The translations under genes were made by a program, and so were the position numbers. From Dolomitihabitans soli (lineage in GTDB: Bacteria > Actinomycetota > Actinomycetes > Streptosporangiales > Streptosporangiaceae), in the NCBI RefSeq assembly GCF_022213955.1, contig NZ_JAKNTW010000024.1, positions 1 through 64,000 of the forward strand: a stretch of 64,000 nucleotides of DNA, read 5' to 3'. The notes below the pieces were generated by a model, which saw only the letters and a program-made list of their open reading frames with translations, did no database searches and was not told the origin of the DNA. Positions 1 through 8,139 of this stretch are shown piece by piece (the stretch's first letter is position 1; every line of letters starts with the position of its first letter).

Positions 1-1
1 C

Positions 2-139
2 GGCCAGACCGTGACCGCCCGCGGCCTCCCCTACAACTCCACCCTCGCCCCCGGCGCCACCACCGCCTTCGGCTACCAGGCCACCCGCCCCAGCGGCAAC
101 ACCCAGACCCCCACCACCTACACCTGCACGACCAGCTGA
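2..139 (+). CDS. C-terminal end of a carbohydrate-binding module family 2 (CBM2) protein, partial
   Basis: Only the last 45 codons lie in the window; the 5' part is upstream of base 1. The reading frame starting at base 2 ends in TGA at 137-139 and reads like the end of a bacterial cellulose-binding CBM2 domain: a stretch reading LAPGATTAFGYQ is followed near the end by a Cys (TYTCTTS-stop), which in this family forms the disulfide joining both ends of the domain. The parent is therefore probably a secreted glycoside hydrolase or lytic polysaccharide monooxygenase with a C-terminal CBM2, but the catalytic part is not visible. A strong hairpin follows directly. Confidence 0.75.
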   Translation, partial: GQTVTARGLPYNSTLAPGATTAFGYQATRPSGNTQTPTTYTCTTS

Positions 140-149
140 CACACGCCCT

Positions 150-175
150 GGGGGTACGGCGACCGCCGTACCCCC
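150..175 (+). terminator. Intrinsic terminator-like hairpin after the CBM2 gene
   Basis: A perfect 11-bp inverted repeat (GGGGGTACGGC / GCCGTACCCCC) with a GACC loop starts 10 bases after the stop codon of the CBM2 protein. There is no U-tract, as is usual in high-GC actinomycetes. It separates that gene from the endonuclease V gene. Confidence 0.75.
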
Positions 176-231
176 TGGTGGGCGGGACCGCGCTCGGACG
201 GGGCCGACGCCGGCTGCCGTAGGCTCCACTG

Positions 232-885
232 GTGATCGCGTTTCCCGGCCCGCCCGCCACCGTCGCCGAAGCCGAGGCCGTCCAGGAGCGGTTGCGGCCA
301 CTGGCCGACCTGGACGACCCCGGGCCGGACGACGTGGAGTTCGTCGCCGGGCTCGACGTGGCCTACCGGAGCGACGACGAGCTGACGGCCGCCGTCGTGG
401 TCCTCGACGCCCGCACCCTGGAGATCGCCGACCAGGCCGTCGTCACCGGGCACGCCATGTTCCCCTACGTGCCCGGCCTGTTCGCCTTCCGTGAGCTGCC
501 GCCCCTCCTCGACGCCCTGGACAAGCTGACGGTCCGTCCCGAACTGCTCGTCTGCGACGGGTACGGCGTGGCGCACCCGCGCCGGTTCGGCCTCGCCTGC
601 CACCTCGGCGTGCTGACCGACCTGCCCTGCGTCGGCGTCGGCAAGACCTCCTTCATCGGCCGCAACGACCCGCCCGCGCCCGCGAGGGGAGCGTGGGCGC
701 CGATCCTCGACGGCGATGAGGTGATCGGCCGTGCCCTGCGCACCCGCGACGACGTCAAGCCGGTCTACGTGTCGCAGGGCCACCGCATGAGCCTGGACAA
801 CGCCTGCCGCCACATTCTGGATCTCACCCCGTCGTTCCGGCTGCCCGAGCCCATCAGACAGGCCGACCGGCTCTCCCGCCGCTGA
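232..885 (+). CDS. nfi: Endonuclease V (deoxyinosine 3' endonuclease)
   Basis: This 217-residue protein matches endonuclease V, which nicks DNA one base 3' of deoxyinosine and starts repair of deaminated adenine. All family active-site residues are visible: Asp42 in AGLDVAY, Glu88 in PGLFAFRE, Asp109 in LLVCDGYG and Lys138 in VGVGKTSF, together with the YVPGLFAFRE wedge region. Length is typical. The chosen start is GTG at 232; the upstream Shine-Dalgarno is weak. It stands alone, with no co-directional gene close by. Confidence 0.93.
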   Translation: MIAFPGPPATVAEAEAVQERLRPLADLDDPGPDDVEFVAGLDVAYRSDDELTAAVVVLDARTLEIADQAVVTGHAMFPYVPGLFAFRELPPLLDALDKLTVRPELLVCDGYGVAHPRRFGLACHLGVLTDLPCVGVGKTSFIGRNDPPAPARGAWAPILDGDEVIGRALRTRDDVKPVYVSQGHRMSLDNACRHILDLTPSFRLPEPIRQADRLSRR

Positions 886-969
886 CCGGATGGTCAAGCG
901 GCCGGTCCCCCACGAGACGGGCGACGTACCCCGGCGAGCCGATCCGGCGGCGCGGCGTGCGGGCCGGCG

Positions 970-2046
970 TCATCGGCCGGTGGCGAGTCCGAGGGCCTCC
1001 GCGGCGACGGCGTGGCGGAGATCGCGGATGCCGGGGCGGCCGCGCAGAGGATGGACGCTGCTGGTGAGGAGGACGACGGTGAGGCGGCCCGCGGGGTCGA
1101 TCACCAGCGACGTCCCGGTGAATCCCGAGTGGCCGAAGGCGTCCGTCAGCGGCCCGGTGATGCCGGGGTCGCCGATCCGCACGCCGAGGCCGTGCCGGAA
1201 GACGGATCCCTTGACCTGGTGGTCGCGGGTCATCTCGGCGACGGTCTCCGGGCGCAGGATGGGGGCGCCGCCGGTGCGCAGCATCTCACCGAAGCGGGTC
1301 ACGTCGCCGGCGGTGGCGAAGATCCCGGCGTGGCCGGCGACACCGCCCAGAGCGTACGCCGTCTCGTCGTGGACCTCGCCGCGGACACAGCCGGTCTCCG
1401 GGCGCTCGGGCTTGTCCTCGGTGGCGGCGATGCGGGGGCGCAGCTCGGCGGCGGGACGGTAGCCGGTGTCCGCCAGGCCGAGAGGGACGGTGATCCTCGC
1501 CCGGACCAGGGCGTCGAGCGGTGCGCCGCCCGCGATCTCCGCGACGCGGCCCACCGTCACCATGCCGACGTCGGAGTAGAGGTAGCGGTCGCCGACGGGA
1601 TGCGCCGGCGGGGTGGAGAGGACCGTGTCCATCCTGGCCGCGTGCACGTCCGGACCGTCGCCGGGGATCTCGAGGTCGGGCCGGCGGCTGGGCGGCAGGC
1701 CGGCGGTGTGGGTGAGCAGGTGCCGCAGAGTGACCTCGGGGGCGCCGCCGTACGAGGGCGGGAGGCGGGCGGCGACCGGCTCGTCCAGGTCGAGACGGCC
1801 CTCCTCGACGAGGGAGAGGACGACGACGGTGGTGAAGAGCTTGGTGATCGACGCGAGATCGAAGATCGAATCATGCCGGGCGGGGGGACGCTCGGGCAGG
1901 AGTTCCGCCGCCTGGCCGGAGTAACGCTCCAGTTCTCCCGCCGCCACGGTGGCCACGGTGGTCCCTTCGACCGCGACCACGGCCACCGCCGCGGAGCACA
2001 CGGCGGGCACCGCCGCCTCCAGGATCACCTTCAGCCGATCGGACAT
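970..2046 (-). CDS. Beta-lactamase-fold serine hydrolase, AmiE (YbbE)-like
   Basis: A 358-residue class C beta-lactamase/peptidase S12 family protein. The nucleophile motif SxxK is Ser66-Ile-Thr-Lys69, the second motif is Tyr157-Ser-Asp159, and HSGFTGTS near the C-terminus stands in for KTG. No signal peptide is seen, so it should act in the cytoplasm. In Bacillus subtilis the muropeptide operon holds a related protein, AmiE/YbbE, that removes the peptide from MurNAc-peptides. It lies downstream of murQ in the same direction (178-base gap), beside namZ and a peptide-type importer. I therefore infer a role in muropeptide trimming; a general esterase or D-aminopeptidase is the alternative. Confidence 0.7.
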   Translation of the reverse strand: MSDRLKVILEAAVPAVCSAAVAVVAVEGTTVATVAAGELERYSGQAAELLPERPPARHDSIFDLASITKLFTTVVVLSLVEEGRLDLDEPVAARLPPSYGGAPEVTLRHLLTHTAGLPPSRRPDLEIPGDGPDVHAARMDTVLSTPPAHPVGDRYLYSDVGMVTVGRVAEIAGGAPLDALVRARITVPLGLADTGYRPAAELRPRIAATEDKPERPETGCVRGEVHDETAYALGGVAGHAGIFATAGDVTRFGEMLRTGGAPILRPETVAEMTRDHQVKGSVFRHGLGVRIGDPGITGPLTDAFGHSGFTGTSLVIDPAGRLTVVLLTSSVHPLRGRPGIRDLRHAVAAEALGLATGR

Positions 2047-2224
2047 CCGAACCCTCCAACGTCAACCGCCAGGCCGGCGACCACCACCGCCACACCGCAC
2101 AGCACAACACGGCCGGCACCGAACAGCGGAGCACCGTGTGGCCCCACGACCCCAGCGCGCTCGTACAACCGCCGCGCGCCGGGCCATCACTTCACACGCT
2201 CAAAACCCCGCCCGGGCGGTCGGG

Positions 2225-3154
2225 TCAGGCGCCGCGTGCTTCCTCTATCCCGGGCCCGGCTGCGAGGGCGTCGTCCAGGCGGTCGCCGTGGAGCGCCAGG
2301 AGGGCGCGGGCGGCGTCGGCGTCGAGGCCCTGCTCGACCATCAGGATGGCGGCCTTGACGTCCCAGCCGGCGGCTTCGACGGCGGGGCGGGCGACGGCGA
2401 GGTCGGCGCCGGTGATGTCGCTGACCATGCGGGCCGCGCGGTGGGCCAGCTTGCTGTTCATGGCGGACAGCTCGATCATCTGGTTGCCGTAGGTCCTCCC
2501 CAGCTTGATCATCGAGATGGTGGAGATCATGTTGAGGACGAGCTTCTGCGCGGTGCCCGCCTTGAGGCGGGTGGAGCCGGTGACCACCTCGGGGCCGACG
2601 ATCACCTCGATGGGGTGCCGCGCCGCCGCGGACAGCGGGGAGTCCGCGTTGCACGAGATCGAGGCCGTGAGGGCACCTCGGCGCTCGGCTTCGGCGAGGG
2701 CGCCCAGCACGTACGCGGCACGGCCGCTGGCGGAGACGCCGACCACCGAGTCGAGCGGCCCCACCTCGCGCCCCGCCATCGCGGCGGCGCCCGCGGCGTC
2801 GTCGTCCTCGGCGCCCTCGACGGAGCGGGTGAGGGCGGGCACTCCGCCCGCGATGACGCCCTGCACGAGTTCGGGGTCGGTGCCGAAGGTCGGCGGGCAC
2901 TCCGAGGCGTCGAGCACGGCGAGCCGTCCCGACGTCCCGGCGCCCACGTACAGGAGGCGCCCGCCCCGTTTCATCCGGTCGGCGATGGCGTCGATCGCCG
3001 CGGTGATGGCGGGGACCGCCACCGCCACGGCTTCCGGCACGGTGGCGTCGGCCGCGTTCATCAGCCGGGCGACCTCCTCGGTAGGAAGCCGATCGATCGC
3101 GCTGTAACGCGGATCGCTCTGCTCCGTTGACAGGCCGGCGAGTGGATCAGTCAT
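2225..3154 (-). CDS. murQ: N-acetylmuramic acid 6-phosphate etherase
   Basis: MurQ cleaves the lactyl ether of MurNAc-6-phosphate to give GlcNAc-6-phosphate and D-lactate, the defining step of MurNAc recycling. The 309-residue protein has the SIS-domain sugar-phosphate loop (YVGAGTSGRLAVLDASECPP) with the presumed catalytic Glu85 and, in SVEGAEDD, Glu116. Length is normal. It is divergent from namZ across a 59-base promoter region and followed by the AmiE-like hydrolase. No phosphotransferase transporter is present here, so the 6-phosphate would have to come from a cytosolic MurNAc kinase encoded elsewhere. Confidence 0.95.
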   Translation of the reverse strand: MTDPLAGLSTEQSDPRYSAIDRLPTEEVARLMNAADATVPEAVAVAVPAITAAIDAIADRMKRGGRLLYVGAGTSGRLAVLDASECPPTFGTDPELVQGVIAGGVPALTRSVEGAEDDDAAGAAAMAGREVGPLDSVVGVSASGRAAYVLGALAEAERRGALTASISCNADSPLSAAARHPIEVIVGPEVVTGSTRLKAGTAQKLVLNMISTISMIKLGRTYGNQMIELSAMNSKLAHRAARMVSDITGADLAVARPAVEAAGWDVKAAILMVEQGLDADAARALLALHGDRLDDALAAGPGIEEARGA

Positions 3155-3213
3155 GTCGTCCCATGTCGCTAACTTTCATCCAAGGGTTCCGTCATGCAAA
3201 TTATCTTCTCATA
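3155..3213. promoter_or_regulatory. Divergent murQ/namZ promoter region
   Basis: This short gap is the only AT-rich stretch nearby. Toward namZ, TATCTT lies about 7 bases before the ATG at 3214, suggesting a near-leaderless transcript. Toward murQ the complementary strand offers GATAAT. The octamer TAACTTTC (3170-3177) recurs in front of the muropeptide ABC operon (11055-11062) and may be a shared operator. Promoter assignment is by eye. Confidence 0.45.
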
Positions 3214-4338
3214 ATGGACCGTATGTCACGCACTGGAGTAAAGCTGCTTGCCGCCGATTCGCGTCTGGTCCCCGGCGAACGGCTCGGACTGATCACGAAT
3301 CCCACCGGCGTACTGCCCGATCTGAGCCCGTCCGCGCCCGCCCTGCTGGCCGCCGGCGTGCCGCTGACCGCGTTGTTCGCCCCCGAACACGGTGTGCGCG
3401 GGGCCGTGCAGGCGGGGGTGAGCGGGCAGGACGAGACCGACCCCGCGACCGGGCTGCCCGTTTTCGACACCTACCAGAAGCGTGACGCCGAACTGGACGA
3501 ACAGGTTGCCGCCGCCAAGGTCGACACACTGCTCTTCGACATCTGCGACGCCGGCACGCGCTTCTACACCTACATCTGGACCATGTACGACCTGATGGCC
3601 TCGGCCCGGCGGCTCGGCGTGCGCTTCGCCGTACTGGACCGGCCCAACCCGCTCGGCGGCGTGATCTCCGAGGGGCCGCCGCTCGACCCCGCGTTCGCCA
3701 GCTTCGTGGGCCGGGTCTCCGTCCCGCTGCGCCACGGGCTGACGGCCGGGGAGCTGGCCCTGCACGTCAACCGGGAGCTCGGCGTCGAGCTCCAGGTGGT
3801 GGCGATGGAGGGGTGGCGCAGGGACATGTCCTACGCCGCGACGGGGCTGCCCTGGGTGATGCCGTCGGTCAACATGCCGACCGTGGACACCGCGCTCGTC
3901 TACCCGGGGACCGGGTTGTTCGAGGGCACCACCGCGAGCGAGGGCCGGGGCACCACACGGCCGTTCGAGCTGGTCGGCGCGCCGTACGTGGACGAGCGGT
4001 TCGCGGCGGAGCTGAACGGGCTGGGGCTGCCGGGGGTGCGGTTCAGGGACACCTGGTTCACCCCGACCTTCCACAAGCACGCGGGGGTGGCCGTGCGGGG
4101 CGTGCAACTCCACGTCCACGACGCGGCGGAGTTCCGGCCGGTGCTCACCGGGGTGTCGATGCTGCACCTGCTGCGCACGCTGTACCCGGACGACTTCGCC
4201 ACCACCGAGTTCCTCGACAAGCTGTGGGGGTCCGACGCGCTGCGCCTGCGGCTGGAGGCGGGCGAGGACCCTCGCGACCTGTGCCCCGAGCCGGTTCACC
4301 CGGGTTCCTGGACGGCCGGGGAACTGATGTACTCCTGA
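3214..4338 (+). CDS. namZ: Exo-beta-N-acetylmuramidase, DUF1343/NamZ family
   Basis: NamZ-family enzymes release single MurNAc residues from the non-reducing end of peptidoglycan fragments. The 374-residue protein has the family hallmarks LFAPEHGVRG, FDICDAGTRFYTY and LDRPNPLGG in the N-terminal half, and a C-terminal domain of normal length. The start is ATG 3214 (a second ATG at 3223 is possible); longer versions would run into murQ. Unlike the secreted B. subtilis enzyme it has no signal peptide, so the substrate must be imported. It is divergent from murQ and convergent with the importer operon, with only two bases between stop codons. Confidence 0.88.
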   Translation: MDRMSRTGVKLLAADSRLVPGERLGLITNPTGVLPDLSPSAPALLAAGVPLTALFAPEHGVRGAVQAGVSGQDETDPATGLPVFDTYQKRDAELDEQVAAAKVDTLLFDICDAGTRFYTYIWTMYDLMASARRLGVRFAVLDRPNPLGGVISEGPPLDPAFASFVGRVSVPLRHGLTAGELALHVNRELGVELQVVAMEGWRRDMSYAATGLPWVMPSVNMPTVDTALVYPGTGLFEGTTASEGRGTTRPFELVGAPYVDERFAAELNGLGLPGVRFRDTWFTPTFHKHAGVAVRGVQLHVHDAAEFRPVLTGVSMLHLLRTLYPDDFATTEFLDKLWGSDALRLRLEAGEDPRDLCPEPVHPGSWTAGELMYS

Positions 4339-4340
4339 CA

Positions 4341-5216
4341 TCAGGCGAGGTCGCGGCGATAGAGCCAGAAGACCCTCTCGGCACGCGCCCCGGCTGCCCG
4401 GGAGTAGAAGCGGAGCGGGCCGACCCAGCTGATCTGCGCGCTGGTGAGGCCCGTGGCCCGCTGGTCGGCGAGGCAGCGGCGGAGCAGGACCCGCCCCACC
4501 CCCAGCCCGCGAGCCGCGGGAGCCGTCCCCATCGGGCCGAACCACGCGGGCCTGGCGCCCCAGGCGGCGAAGCCGAGGATCTCGCCGTCGCGTTCCGCGT
4601 AGTGGCAGCCGGTCGCCTGGGCGACCTCCCAGGCCCAGTTGTCGTTCCAGTGCTCCCTGACGAACCCGGCCACCCCGTCCCGGTCGCCCGGCGCGGCCTC
4701 CCGCACGGTGACGCCCTCGGCGGCCAGCCGTACGAGGTCGTCCCGCACGGACAGGTCACCCGTCAGGTCGGCGGTCATGTTCCACGCGACGCTGTCGCGC
4801 CGGTAACCGAGGCTCTCCGCGAGGCAGGCGGCGGGGGTGGCGCGCACGTCGATGCCCGGCCACGCGTAGCACGGCGGGTTCCCGGCGAACCGGGCCTGCG
4901 TCGCGCCCTCCCCGCGCAGCCACTCCTGCGCCGCCTCGACCAGCGCCCTGCCCCTGCCCTCGCCCCGCGCGCCGGGGTGTACGGCGAGCAGATCGAGATG
5001 CCCGGCCGACGGGTCGCGTACCGACATCGAGGCGAACACCGCGCCCGACAGGTCGTCGGTGACCAGGGTGGTCCAGCGGCGGTCCGCGGGCGGCGAGGCG
5101 AGCCTGGCCACCAGGGCCGGGGCCTCGGCGGCGTCCAGGGTGAGGGCGGCGGCGGCGAGATCGGCGAGGTCGTCGCCGGGGCCGGCCGTGCGGATCGGGA
5201 CGCCCACGGCCGTCAC
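4341..5216 (-). CDS. Two-domain GNAT-family N-acetyltransferase
   Basis: A 291-residue protein with two tandem GNAT folds. The first carries an acetyl-CoA loop around VHPGARGEGRGRALVEAA (about residues 85-102); the second has PAARGLGVGRVLLRRC near residue 240. The start is GTG at 5216, which overlaps the stop codon of the upstream ATPase gene (GTGA), so the protein is translationally coupled to the importer operon. A longer reading frame into the ATPase gene is not supported. The substrate is unknown; position suggests an imported muropeptide, its peptide or an amino sugar, but this is inference. Confidence 0.82.
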   Translation of the reverse strand: MTAVGVPIRTAGPGDDLADLAAAALTLDAAEAPALVARLASPPADRRWTTLVTDDLSGAVFASMSVRDPSAGHLDLLAVHPGARGEGRGRALVEAAQEWLRGEGATQARFAGNPPCYAWPGIDVRATPAACLAESLGYRRDSVAWNMTADLTGDLSVRDDLVRLAAEGVTVREAAPGDRDGVAGFVREHWNDNWAWEVAQATGCHYAERDGEILGFAAWGARPAWFGPMGTAPAARGLGVGRVLLRRCLADQRATGLTSAQISWVGPLRFYSRAAGARAERVFWLYRRDLA

Positions 5217-6220
5217 CGTCCCGCCGGCTGGGCGACGACGGCGCGCCGCTCGGGATGGAAGCAGGCGTGCTCCTGCGGTATCCCCTCGCCCAGGCCGAGC
5301 ACCGGCACCTCCGACTCGCACTTCCCGGTCCGGAACGGGCAGCGCCGGGCGAACAGGCAGCCCTCGTCGTGGTGACTCTCGTCGAGCGCCTCGGTCGGCA
5401 CCACCGGCTGCGCCCCCGGCTCCTCCAGGCCGTGCAGGACCGGGATGGCCGACAGCAGCGACTGGGTGTAGGGATGCACGGGGCCGGAGATGATCGTGTC
5501 GACCGGGCCGCGTTCGACGACCTGCCCGCGATAGATCACGTAGAGCTCGCCGTCGTCGCCGATGTAGCGGGCGGTCGCCACGTCGTGGGTGATGAACAGC
5601 ACGCTCACGCCGAGCCGCTCGCGCAGGTCCTTCAGCAGCGCCAGGATGCCCAGCCGGAGCGACACGTCGATCATCGAGACGGCTTCGTCGGCGACGAGCA
5701 TCTCGGGGTCCACGGTCAGCGCGCGGGCGATCACGACGCGCTGCCGCATGCCGCCGGAGAGCTGGTGCGGATAACGCCCGAGCACGCTCCCCGCGTCGAG
5801 CCCGACCAGCGACAGCACCTCCTGCGCGCGCTCGTCCATCCAGCCGCGCGAGCGCCCGGTCTGCTTGGCCCGCAGCGCGAGCGGCGCGTTCAGGGTCTGG
5901 TGGATCGTGCGGGTGGGGTTCAGCGCCGAGTAGGGGTCCTGGTGGATGAGCTGGATCCTGCGGAAGTACGGCTGACGGTCGCGGGGGCGCAGCGACGACA
6001 TCGCGGTGCCGTCGATGGTGATCTCGCCGGTGTCGTGGCTCTCCAGCCCGGCGATGATCCGCCCGAGGGTGGTCTTGCCGCAGCCGGACTCCCCGATGAA
6101 GGACGCCGCTCCGCCCTTGGGGATGACGAAGTCGACGCCGCGCAGCGCCCGGACCTCCCTGCTGTCGAGGACGTTGCCCCGCTGCTTGAAGGTCTTGGTG
6201 ATGGCCTGCCCGGTGATCAC
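5213..6220 (-). CDS. Peptide-type ABC transporter ATP-binding protein, OppF/DppF-like
   Basis: A 335-residue ABC ATPase with Walker A GESGCGKTT, signature LSGGMRQRV and Walker B MLVADEAVS. The Walker B is slightly unusual in reading DEAVSMID where DEPxSxLD is common. The C-terminal oligopeptide-transporter extension has Cys residues (GCLFARRCPF). Start GTG 6220 has a strong AGGAGG and overlaps the stop of the preceding ATPase gene by four bases (GTGA). It forms the nucleotide-binding heterodimer of the importer with the OppD-like partner. Confidence 0.9.
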   Translation of the reverse strand: MITGQAITKTFKQRGNVLDSREVRALRGVDFVIPKGGAASFIGESGCGKTTLGRIIAGLESHDTGEITIDGTAMSSLRPRDRQPYFRRIQLIHQDPYSALNPTRTIHQTLNAPLALRAKQTGRSRGWMDERAQEVLSLVGLDAGSVLGRYPHQLSGGMRQRVVIARALTVDPEMLVADEAVSMIDVSLRLGILALLKDLRERLGVSVLFITHDVATARYIGDDGELYVIYRGQVVERGPVDTIISGPVHPYTQSLLSAIPVLHGLEEPGAQPVVPTEALDESHHDEGCLFARRCPFRTGKCESEVPVLGLGEGIPQEHACFHPERRAVVAQPAGR

Positions 6221-7230
6221 GCGACTTCCTCCTGGAGTTGGGCGGGTTCGGACGTGCCGACGGCGTGGCAGGCGACGATCCGGTCCCCGTGCGCGAGCGC
6301 GGGCGGGTCGTCGCTGTCGCAGACGTCCATCCGCTCCGCGCAGCGTTCCCTGAACACGCATCCGGTGGTGGGGACGGTGGCCAGGGTGGGCGGGCGGCCG
6401 GGCAGTGCCCTGGCCTCGTCCAGGCTGCCGACGAGGCGCGGGATCGCCTTGATCAGGCCCTTGGTGTAGGGGTGGCTGGGCGCGCCGAGCACCGCGCCGG
6501 TGGGGCCCTGCTCGACGATCCGCCCGCCGTACATCACCGCGAGCCGGTCGGCGACCTCGGCGACCACGCCGATGTCGTGCGTGATGACCAGCGTGGTGAG
6601 GCCGCGCTCCTCGTGCACCTCGCGGATGATCCGCAGGATGGTGGCCTGGGTGATCATGTCGAGCGCGGTGGTGGGCTCGTCGAGCACGACGAGGTGGGCG
6701 TTGAGCACCAGGGCCAGCATGATGCCGACCCGCTGGCGCATGCCGCCCGACAGCTCGTGCTGGTGGGAGTCGAGCACGCGGGCGCCGTCCAGGCCCATCC
6801 GGCCGAGCAGTTCCTTGGCCTCCCGGACCAGGCCCCGCAGGTCGTCCACGCCGTGCGAACGGCCGAGGTCGAGGAGTTGCTTGCCGACGGTCTTGAGCGG
6901 GTTCAGGGAGTTCTGCGCGGCCTGGAAGACGTAGCCGATGTGGCGGCCCCTGGCCTTGCGCAGGCTCTCGCCGCGCAGGCCGACGACGTCGCCGAGCCCG
7001 TCGATCTCCACCGAGCCCCCGCTGATCCTGCCGGGCGACTGGACGGCGTTGAGCAGCGAGAGCGCCAGCGTCGACTTGCCGGAGCCGGACTCGCCGACCA
7101 CTCCCGTGATACTCCCCGGCGCCAGCTCGAGGCTGACCCCGGAGACTGCGGGCAACTCCCCCGCCTGGGTCTTGTAGACGACCGTGAGGTCGCCGATGCG
7201 CACACCGGGCGCAGTGGATGCGTTGGTCAC
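6217..7230 (-). CDS. Peptide-type ABC transporter ATP-binding protein, OppD/DppD-like
   Basis: A 337-residue ATPase with Walker A GESGSGKST, signature LSGGMRQRV, Walker B LVVLDEPTTALD and H-loop ITHDIG. The C-terminal Cys cluster around CVFRERCAERMDVC is the OppD/DppD extension, which in some family members binds a [4Fe-4S] cluster. GTG 7230 lies three bases after the upstream permease stop. It is the fourth gene of the operon that starts with the binding-protein gene at 10958. Confidence 0.92.
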   Translation of the reverse strand: MTNASTAPGVRIGDLTVVYKTQAGELPAVSGVSLELAPGSITGVVGESGSGKSTLALSLLNAVQSPGRISGGSVEIDGLGDVVGLRGESLRKARGRHIGYVFQAAQNSLNPLKTVGKQLLDLGRSHGVDDLRGLVREAKELLGRMGLDGARVLDSHQHELSGGMRQRVGIMLALVLNAHLVVLDEPTTALDMITQATILRIIREVHEERGLTTLVITHDIGVVAEVADRLAVMYGGRIVEQGPTGAVLGAPSHPYTKGLIKAIPRLVGSLDEARALPGRPPTLATVPTTGCVFRERCAERMDVCDSDDPPALAHGDRIVACHAVGTSEPAQLQEEVA

Positions 7231-7233
7231 CGG

Positions 7234-8139
7234 TTACTCCTCGCGCAGGCGGGGGTTGAAGATCTCGTCCATGGCGTCGACGACGAGCACGATGCCGAGC
7301 GTGAGCAGCAGGATCGCCAGCAACGGCGCCATGAGGTACGGCAGGGCCGCGGTCGTGGTCAGCGCGCCGCCGCCGAAGACGGCCGTGTTGAGCATCACAC
7401 CCCAGTTGCTGGCCTCGAACGGCAGCACGCCCAGGAAGAACAGCCCGACCTGGGCGTAGACGGCGCCGGTCACCGCGATCAGCGCGTTCATCGCGATGTA
7501 GGGCGCCATGCTGGGCAGCAGTTCGCGCCCGACGATGTGCGTGGTGGACAGGCCCAGCCCGCGCGCGGCCTCGATGAACCCGCGCTCACGCAGCGACAGC
7601 GTCTGCGCCCGTACGGCCCGCGCCACGCCGCCCCAGCCGAGCAGGCCGAGCACCAGTCCCATCTCGAACGCGGCGCTGAACTTCCACACCGTGGAGAGCA
7701 CCAGCAGCAGCGGCAGGCCGGGGATCGTCAGCTTCATGTCCGTGACCCGCATCAGCACGGTGTCCCACCGGCCGCGCTTGAACCCGGAGAACAGCCCGAT
7801 CCCGGTGCCGAGGACGACCGTGATGACCGCGGTGATCACGGCGGTCAGCAGGACGTACTGCGAACCGGTGACGACCAGCGCGACCACGTCGGTGCCCTCG
7901 AAGTCGGTGCCGAAGGGATGCTGCCAGCTCGGCGGGGCGTAGAGCGCGTCGGTGTCGCGGGGCAGCTGGGCGGGATAGAGCAGCGGGCCGGCGATGCCCA
8001 TGAAGGCGAACCCGGCCATGATGACCACGCCCACCAGCCGGCTGGGCTTGCGCTTCATCACCCGCCAGACGCCGCGCCAGAAGTTGCGGCGCAGGGTCGC
8101 GTGCGCGCCGCCCGCCTCCGGCATGATCGTCACACTCAT
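7234..8139 (-). CDS. Peptide-type ABC transporter permease, DppC/OppC-like
   Basis: A 301-residue inner-membrane permease with about six hydrophobic segments. It has the OppC-type periplasmic start PFGTDFEGTD and the EAA loop, reading FIEAARGLGLSTTHIVGREL. The last residues FNPRLREE match the conserved end of this permease type. The start is ATG 8139, overlapping the stop of the partner permease by four bases (ATGA). With the DppB-like protein it should form the channel for the imported peptide or muropeptide. Confidence 0.92.
   Translation of the reverse strand: MSVTIMPEAGGAHATLRRNFWRGVWRVMKRKPSRLVGVVIMAGFAFMGIAGPLLYPAQLPRDTDALYAPPSWQHPFGTDFEGTDVVALVVTGSQYVLLTAVITAVITVVLGTGIGLFSGFKRGRWDTVLMRVTDMKLTIPGLPLLLVLSTVWKFSAAFEMGLVLGLLGWGGVARAVRAQTLSLRERGFIEAARGLGLSTTHIVGRELLPSMAPYIAMNALIAVTGAVYAQVGLFFLGVLPFEASNWGVMLNTAVFGGGALTTTAALPYLMAPLLAILLLTLGIVLVVDAMDEIFNPRLREE

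Noticed and set aside
970-2046. True class C beta-lactamase for antibiotic resistance
   Set aside because: It has no signal peptide and an altered third motif, and it sits beside murQ; a cytosolic cell-wall recycling role fits better.
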